Positions 7,040-11,370 of a stretch of DNA of 11,370 nucleotides are shown here, one piece after another. A model generated the notes under the pieces. That model was not told the origin of the DNA and did not search any database. It saw only the letters and a list, made by a program, of their open reading frames with translations. The DNA comes from an uncultured Planctomycetaceae bacterium. Lineage in GTDB: Bacteria > Planctomycetota > Planctomycetia > Planctomycetales > Planctomycetaceae. Position 1 is the stretch's first letter. The number at the start of each line of letters is the position of its first letter. The stretch covers positions 1 through 11,370 of the forward strand of contig CAIXQV010001275.1 in NCBI GenBank assembly GCA_903921605.1, given 5' to 3'. The position numbers were made by a program, and so were the translations under genes.

Positions 7040-8446
7040 CTACTTCAAGGCCTCAGAAGCTTTCTTCACAGGGGCAGCAACCACAGGTGGGCGGAGTCTT
7101 TCAGGCGTGTCAGGAGCCTGTTCGGTGAGGATGTTTTTAGCACCCGTTTGTTTAGTCAGCGTGAACGCGTCGTATAATTCTCCGGTAGCTGTGAAAGCTT
7201 CGAAATGGAGTTTGTCTCCATCGACATGAATGATTTGATACAACTGGGTATCCTCGGCATGCCGAGTCATGAACGGATGTCGCTGCAGGTTGTACATTTT
7301 GGGTCCGCTGACCGAGACCACATAAACAGTCCCGGAAAAGACATCCGATGCGTTTACTCCCGTCGCCAGATTCACGTGCCCCATTGGCGTATCAAGACCT
7401 GTTCGGCCATACGTATGATCGTGCCCCTGCAGGACGAGGTCGACGCGATGTTTATCGAGCACAGGTTTCCAGATGGCACGCAATCCCGCATTGTCACGGT
7501 CCTTACCCGTCGAAAACATCGGATGGTGGAATGAGCAGACAACCCACTTTTCTTTGTTTTCAGTGAGAACCTTGTCCAGCCATTCGGCTTGCTCCATTGG
7601 CTTTTCGTTGCTGTTCATTGCAACGATACGAACTCCCTGATAGACCAAAGTAAAGCAGGCTTCTTCCTGGCCGACTGGACCGTTTTCGGGTTGTGCAAAC
7701 TGTGGTCTCCAATGGTGAGACAGACGACGAGTGGTTTCGTCCACTTTGGCCATTTCATGGTTCCCCGGCACCGCAATGCTGGGAATCATACCGTTCATCC
7801 ATGCTCCGGCTTCAAACCATTCGTGCCATTCGACATCTGATTCAGCGCTGTTGATCAGGTCGCCCGCGTGAATCATGAATTTCGCCTTCGGAGCGTCACG
7901 GTAGGCTTCTCGAATGACTCGCGACCATTTTGAACGCAGGTCGTTCTGAGCATCGCCGAAGTAGATAAAAGAAAACGGCTCCGGCTCCGTACTGGCCGTG
8001 GTGAACTGAAACCATTCGCTCCAGTTCACGCCATCGCCAACTCGATAAGCGTACTTCGTCTTCGGCGAAAGTCCTTCGAACTTCACGGTGTGGAAGTGGG
8101 CCGTATTGAGATCTGTCGTCAGCGGCTGACTGAGCGCGACCAGTTGTTTGCTCTTTGATTCCAGATCCGGCCCCGCGTTCGCAATCGTGATTTCCGCGAG
8201 TCCCCGGGTCACCACTGTGGACGTTCGCCACGTCACAGCCTGAGACGTCGAGGGATCAGACGCCCATGTAAGTATGATGCGGTCGGGGAGAACTCCTGGA
8301 CGAGCGAACTCGGCGGGTTCGACTTTGGGCACCAGTTTGATGACATCCGGTGCCGCATCCTGAGCAGACACAGAATTCATCGTTATCGGCAGAATTGCAG
8401 TACACGCGAGAAAACGGCGAAGTGAAGTTCGGTATCTGAAGAACAT
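7040..8446 (-). CDS. Secreted purple acid phosphatase-like metallophosphoesterase
   Basis: This 468-residue protein has a signal peptide (about 1-28, cleavage near VSA|Q). An N-terminal fibronectin III-like domain (about 52-150; ILTWASDPSTSQAVTWRT, LSPKTKYAYRVGDG) is the arrangement seen in purple acid phosphatases. The calcineurin-type metallophosphoesterase domain (about 158-385) keeps all metal-ligand blocks: GDAQ (164-167), GDLI (195-198), GNHE (228-231), SFHHPMF (305-311) and GHDHTYGR (341-348). In the second block the usual GDxxY has Asn at residue 199, so the tyrosine giving the purple Fe(III) colour appears absent; a different metal pair is possible. The C-terminal tail is Pro/Ala-rich. 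It starts 12 bases after the HTTM stop with SD AGGA, implying co-transcription and possibly coupled translation. It likely hydrolyses a phosphate ester outside the cytoplasm; substrate unknown. Confidence 0.93.
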   Translation of the reverse strand: MFFRYRTSLRRFLACTAILPITMNSVSAQDAAPDVIKLVPKVEPAEFARPGVLPDRIILTWASDPSTSQAVTWRTSTVVTRGLAEITIANAGPDLESKSKQLVALSQPLTTDLNTAHFHTVKFEGLSPKTKYAYRVGDGVNWSEWFQFTTASTEPEPFSFIYFGDAQNDLRSKWSRVIREAYRDAPKAKFMIHAGDLINSAESDVEWHEWFEAGAWMNGMIPSIAVPGNHEMAKVDETTRRLSHHWRPQFAQPENGPVGQEEACFTLVYQGVRIVAMNSNEKPMEQAEWLDKVLTENKEKWVVCSFHHPMFSTGKDRDNAGLRAIWKPVLDKHRVDLVLQGHDHTYGRTGLDTPMGHVNLATGVNASDVFSGTVYVVSVSGPKMYNLQRHPFMTRHAEDTQLYQIIHVDGDKLHFEAFTATGELYDAFTLTKQTGAKNILTEQAPDTPERLRPPVVAAPVKKASEALK

Positions 8447-8458
8447 AGTGGCATCCTG

Positions 8459-9961
8459 TTATCGATGGTTCGCGGAGATCCGCGTTTGAAGATTCAGATA
8501 TGGTAGCTTAGGAAGATCAACATGCTGCTCCCATTCGTTCAACGGAATTGTCCAGGGTTCGCTCCGCAAAGATTCATGTAACGGAACAATCCATGGACGA
8601 TGAAAGGCGAATTTGGGTTGAGCAGCCAGATTGACGGCCGGATCAATTAACAATTGAGGTTTGCGACCGTTCAGGGAAGCCAGCACCAGGGCTCGCACTT
8701 CCGTTTGTTTTCCTGTTCGCCGCAGAGATTCTGTGGCCAGACCATGAGCCAGATCAAGAATCATCAGCGGATCTTTGGCAAACTTGATCTGTTGTTCGGG
8801 ATGCAAGAATTGTCGAATATCTGCTTGTTGCGTTACTCCCGTTTCTGCATCCGTAAGGTAGTACCGCAGTCCGACCGTTTTGCCTCGAAGCATCATCCGC
8901 CAGGAAAAATAATGTCCCTGTTCTGTCCAGCCGGTGTTTCCTTCGTAAGTAAAATGTCGCACAGGCCAGAGAATATGAAAGCTGCAGTAGACCAGCAGAA
9001 CGATCGCTGCAGGCGTCGAAAGTTTACCGCCTGTTTCCGAAACTGATGAACTGGATTCGATGTTCTCCGTCCCAAGTTTCATCCAGCGAAAATACTTGTT
9101 CGGCCAGTCCGGGGCAAAGAACACGGTCGTGGCGGCGATCATCAGCCAGGGAAAAACGTGGATGTTGAACATCACGCTGTTCGAAAGATGAAATCCGATC
9201 GCCAGCAGGAATCCGACAATCCTGGTCCTTCGCCACAGAATTGCAGGAACAACCAGCAGATCAAAGATGAGTCCTCCCCATGTGAAAAGGTGTGCCACCG
9301 ACGTTTCACTCAACCAGCCCTCAACACCATCCGCCCTGCCCTGAATTCTGAGGACATTCTTTATGGGCTCACCGCTGAGCCAGTCCCCATCGATCTTGGC
9401 AATTCCTCCAAACACATAAGGCAAAGCGACATGGAACTGCAGCAACAGCAGGCACCATCGCGGGATCATACCTGAGCTTTTGACAGAGCCATTCAAAACA
9501 TCTACAGAATGCAGTCGATTCGCTGGCAGAAATGTCATCAGCCAACTGAGCAGCATGATCAGATAGTAATGGTTCTGGTAGTTGGTGCGGTCGATCAGGA
9601 AGAAGTGCGTGAAACCAAGCGCAAAGATCACCGTGGCGACTCGATACATCGCACCGGTAGCAATCATCAGTGCCGCAAAGAGCATGACAACAAACTCAAC
9701 GAACATGCCATAACCGGGCCAAGGCCGAACCCACGAGAACCCCGAATACGTGAAATGAAACATGTCCGGTGCGCACAACAAGCGAACTCGATCTGTTTGC
9801 AGATAGTCAAGGACCCAGAACGCTACCATCAGGCCAAAGCTGATTCGGAAGACGACAAGACTGGACGCCGAGACCTGTTCTGACAGCCAGCCTCGCAATG
9901 CCTTGAAGCGATTTTGCGGATCAGCAGTCATTGCCGCAGTTGAGTGTGATTCTAAAGACAT
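8459..9961 (-). CDS. HTTM-domain membrane protein, vitamin K-dependent gamma-carboxylase-like
   Basis: This is a polytopic protein of 500 residues from ATG 9961; a GTG at 9976 and an ATG at 9931 are alternative starts. Eight or nine membrane segments are visible at about 34-55, 86-107, 108-124, 132-147, 168-187, 225-243, 247-262, 268-283 and 317-334. Compared from memory with human gamma-glutamyl carboxylase (GGCX), VFGGIAKIDGDW (183-194) matches FIAGVKKLDADW. This keeps the catalytic Lys218 equivalent (K189) but has Ala for Lys217. GFHLSNSVMFNIHVFPWLMI (256-275) and APDWP (283-287) match the next conserved block. The soluble end keeps a HYFSWRMMLRG block (350-360) and IDP near 439-441. The length covers most of GGCX, though the last beta-rich region is short or missing. 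It could carboxylate Glu in a partner, epoxidise a quinol, or do something else. It probably shares an operon with the phosphoesterase. Confidence 0.88.
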   Translation of the reverse strand: MSLESHSTAAMTADPQNRFKALRGWLSEQVSASSLVVFRISFGLMVAFWVLDYLQTDRVRLLCAPDMFHFTYSGFSWVRPWPGYGMFVEFVVMLFAALMIATGAMYRVATVIFALGFTHFFLIDRTNYQNHYYLIMLLSWLMTFLPANRLHSVDVLNGSVKSSGMIPRWCLLLLQFHVALPYVFGGIAKIDGDWLSGEPIKNVLRIQGRADGVEGWLSETSVAHLFTWGGLIFDLLVVPAILWRRTRIVGFLLAIGFHLSNSVMFNIHVFPWLMIAATTVFFAPDWPNKYFRWMKLGTENIESSSSVSETGGKLSTPAAIVLLVYCSFHILWPVRHFTYEGNTGWTEQGHYFSWRMMLRGKTVGLRYYLTDAETGVTQQADIRQFLHPEQQIKFAKDPLMILDLAHGLATESLRRTGKQTEVRALVLASLNGRKPQLLIDPAVNLAAQPKFAFHRPWIVPLHESLRSEPWTIPLNEWEQHVDLPKLPYLNLQTRISANHR

Positions 9962-9983
9962 ACTGTCGACTACCACGTGGGGT

Positions 9984-9997
9984 GGGCATTCCTGCCC
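9984..9997. repeat. Short hairpin GGGCA-TTCC-TGCCC upstream of the HTTM gene
   Basis: A perfect 5-base stem with a 4-base loop lies in GGTGGGCATTCCTGCCCG, 22 bases before the HTTM ATG. It has the look of a decayed intergenic repeat unit and would fold in the leader of the HTTM mRNA. A GTG start at 9976 would place it just ahead of the coding region. Only one copy is present in this window. Confidence 0.5.
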
Positions 9998-10040
9998 GTC
10001 GTTTACTGTCTGAACACAAAAGGATGTCAGAGCGAAGTTG

Positions 10041-10054
10041 CCGGAACTTGCTCC
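10041..10054. repeat. Short hairpin after the lipoprotein stop
   Basis: CGGA-ACTTGC-TCCG is a 4-base stem about 12 bases after the lipoprotein stop codon (10067-10069). It has no T-run behind it, so it is a poor terminator. It may be another small intergenic repeat unit or chance. Confidence 0.3.
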
Positions 10055-10066
10055 GCGCGGTTCGGT

Positions 10067-10513
10067 CTACTTCTTCTCCTCGACATCGTCAAACGGGTTC
10101 TTCTGAACCGGGGCGATTCGTTTCGGCAGTTCGACTTTGAAATCGTTTTCTTTGTCCGCCACGATCTCGACATCCATCAGGTCCCGCGTTTCTTCGCCGA
10201 CGCAGTCGCAGGGAAACTCATTGCTGGTCGTAACGCGAACGATATGCGGACCAACGACAGCCCCGTCACCTGACCCGTACGTTGAAAGAACAAAGCGACC
10301 GGCTTCATCGGTGAACGCGAAACCTGGCTTACCGACTTCGGCAGTTTTTCCAGTCATCTTCGGCGAGAAGTAGACCTGAGCACCCTGAACAGGTTTTCCT
10401 TGACACAACACCACCCCGAACGTTTCAGCACAGGGGAACTCTTTAAGTCCTTCCGCACATCCGGCGAGTCCGGTAGCGAAAAGAAGGAATGATAGTGAAC
10501 GACTTGTTTTCAT
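10067..10513 (-). CDS. Small lipoprotein with transthyretin/carboxypeptidase regulatory-like domain
   Basis: The start is placed at ATG 10513 rather than the longer open frame from 10576. From 10513 the protein begins MKTSRSLSFLLFATGLAGC, a classic lipoprotein signal with the lipobox LAGC and acylated Cys19. The upstream extension would run through the terminator hairpin. The product has 148 residues. After the lipid anchor, GVVLCQGKPVQGAQVYFSPK (33-52), FTDEAGRFVLSTYG (67-80) and GPHIVRVTTS (88-97) follow the beta-sandwich pattern of planctomycete carboxypeptidase regulatory-like proteins. Cys at 28, 37, 102 and 104 may form disulphides. The C-terminus is charged (FDDVEEKK). In this phylum such genes commonly follow a DUF1559 gene, as here. 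It is presumably membrane-anchored and facing the periplasm; no enzyme motif is present. Confidence 0.88.
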   Translation of the reverse strand: MKTSRSLSFLLFATGLAGCAEGLKEFPCAETFGVVLCQGKPVQGAQVYFSPKMTGKTAEVGKPGFAFTDEAGRFVLSTYGSGDGAVVGPHIVRVTTSNEFPCDCVGEETRDLMDVEIVADKENDFKVELPKRIAPVQKNPFDDVEEKK

Positions 10514-10552
10514 CGCGAATCCCGAATCCAAATGTTTCCCGGAGAAATTCAA

Positions 10553-10590
10553 CCAAAAGAGCTCCTCCTCGCTCACTGTTGAGGAGGAGC
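10553..10590 (-). terminator. Intrinsic terminator after the DUF1559 gene
   Basis: On the minus strand GCTCCTCCTC pairs perfectly with GAGGAGGAGC (arms 10581-10590 and 10561-10570, 10-base loop), followed at once by TCTTTTGG. This is a Rho-independent terminator for the DUF1559 transcript. It lies 40 bases before the lipoprotein ATG, so that gene depends on read-through or on a promoter hidden in this short gap. I could not identify a convincing -35/-10 pair there. Confidence 0.85.
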
Positions 10591-10610
10591 AACGTAACTC
10601 ACCGCAGGCT

Positions 10611-10628
10611 GTTCTGAGGACTCAGAAC
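10611..10628. terminator. Second hairpin directly after the DUF1559 stop
   Basis: GTTCTGAG (10611-10618) and CTCAGAAC (10621-10628) are perfectly complementary and only 4 bases past the DUF1559 stop codon. There is no T-run, so it is more likely an mRNA 3'-end protecting hairpin than a terminator. It sits about 20 bases ahead of the stronger terminator. Confidence 0.5.
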
Positions 10629-10632
10629 AGAA

Positions 10633-11370
10633 TCAGAATTCTCCCAGGACCTGACCATCACGCTTATCGTGTAGCCAGTCGTAAGTGTTGGTATTGATGT
10701 TCTCACTGATAAAGCGAACCGATCCGTCGCCGAGAACGAACTGAGCTCCACCAACGTGGTAGCTGAAGGCATTGTCGTCGTTGATTGCCTGGAACATTTT
10801 GTTGAAGTTGGTTCGAGCATTGATCGGGCTGTTGAAGCGTCCATTGATTCGGATGGCTTCATCGCTCTGATTTCCCGAGCCAATCCAAATCGGCCAGTCA
10901 CGGAACTCAGTAGCACCTGTGCCAAGCAGACGATTAGCTCCGCTGGCATCTGTGCTGGCGTAGGTTGATTCGGCAGCCATAATGGTATTGCTCAGACCGT
11001 CGGTTACATCTCGAAAACGCACACCGCCCCCTTCACAAGCCTTGTGCATCATGCCGTAGTCACCGGAGTTGGAACCTCCCGCGGCTTTATAGCTTGATGT
11101 CGCATAGCCGACCGCCTCAACTTTGTCAGAGACAAGGCTTCCAGGCCCACCTGGAACATTCCAGGTTGCAGGGACAATTTGAGGCATTGCGGATGAAGGA
11201 CACAAATAGCCCGGAATGATGGTGTCGCCCCCGGGGATGATTGTGTTTCAGGGATAAAACTGGGCAATCATCGCCGCGTTGAAGATTCCAGGCTGTCCCT
11301 GGGGATTAATTCTCTGATACAGGGCAGACTGCTCAATGAGTGGCAGAATGGACACCATCCAACCAAAACC
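10633..11370 (-). pseudogene. DUF1559 protein, C-terminal part, interrupted by an in-frame TGA
   Basis: The frame enters at the window edge and reads GFGWMVSILPLIEQSALYQR, the typical early DUF1559 block (its pilin-like N-terminus lies outside). It continues to NAAMIAQFYP, then a TGA (11248-11250), then [19 protein letters not shown] in the same frame. The rest shows the family C-terminus: [15 protein letters not shown], then [19 protein letters not shown] and final VLGEF at 10633. It comprises 245 codons plus stop. No shift is needed, so a single substitution (CGA to TGA, Arg) explains it. An isolated C-terminal product could start only from a weak TTG at 11205. DUF1559 proteins are abundant, pseudopilin-like, exported planctomycete proteins of unknown role. 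Either this is a recent pseudogene, a sequencing error, or rare read-through; the intact remainder argues for a recent event or an error. Confidence 0.8.
11248..11250 (-). other. In-frame TGA nonsense codon within the DUF1559 frame
   Basis: Codon TGA on the minus strand, in phase with both flanking DUF1559 segments (QFYP before, NTIIPG after). One transition would restore CGA. No base insertion or deletion is required on either side. Confidence 0.85.

Noticed and set aside
10514..10576. Longer start for the lipoprotein (21 extra residues)
   Set aside because: The extension would run through the terminator stem and bury the lipoprotein signal, which begins exactly at ATG 10513.
11049..11267. 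Other minus-frame open reading frame overlapping the DUF1559 nonsense site
   Set aside because: It is out of frame with DUF1559 and its translation matches no family; the family similarity stays in one frame on both sides of the TGA.

Overview
The window looks like a piece of a Planctomycetota chromosome, most likely order Planctomycetales. The evidence is family content: a DUF1549/DUF1553 protein, a DUF1501 protein, a DUF1559 protein followed by a small transthyretin-like lipoprotein, a pre-peptidase C-terminal (PPC) domain protein and a DNRLRE protein. These are expanded mainly in this phylum. All eight genes lie on the minus strand, so transcription runs from position 11370 towards 1. Coding density is high, with no gene-free stretch longer than about 160 bases. 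I see no rRNA, tRNA, CRISPR array, transposase or phage gene.

Layout in transcription order. (1) 11370-10633 is the C-terminal part of a DUF1559 gene cut by the right edge. It carries an in-frame TGA at 11248-11250 inside otherwise well-preserved family sequence. (2) Two hairpins follow, the second a good intrinsic terminator (10553-10590). (3) 10513-10067 encodes a 148-residue lipoprotein. (4) 9961-8459 encodes a full-length vitamin K-dependent gamma-carboxylase-like (HTTM) membrane protein. (5) 8446-7040 encodes a secreted purple-acid-phosphatase-like metallophosphoesterase, only 12 bases after gene 4. (6) 6881-6222 encodes a secreted DNRLRE-domain protein. (7) 6154-4790 encodes a Tat-exported DUF1501 protein. 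(8) 4643-2214 encodes a secreted protein with two PPC domains. (9) 2096-1 encodes a secreted DUF1549/DUF1553 protein with haem-c-like motifs, cut by the left edge.

Items 7-9 form the usual planctomycete surface/secretion set (DUF1501 + PPC + DUF1549/DUF1553), whose biochemical role is not established. Items 4-6 add a membrane carboxylase-like enzyme, a phosphoesterase and an adhesion-type domain. Every complete gene product except the HTTM protein has an export signal, so the region serves the cell envelope or periplasm.

The strongest non-coding signal is a palindromic repeat of two 28-base arms. It occurs three times (2133-2203, 4674-4778, 6965-7032), always in the same orientation and always starting 7-11 bases after a stop codon. 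The other notable signal is the nonsense codon in the DUF1559 gene.
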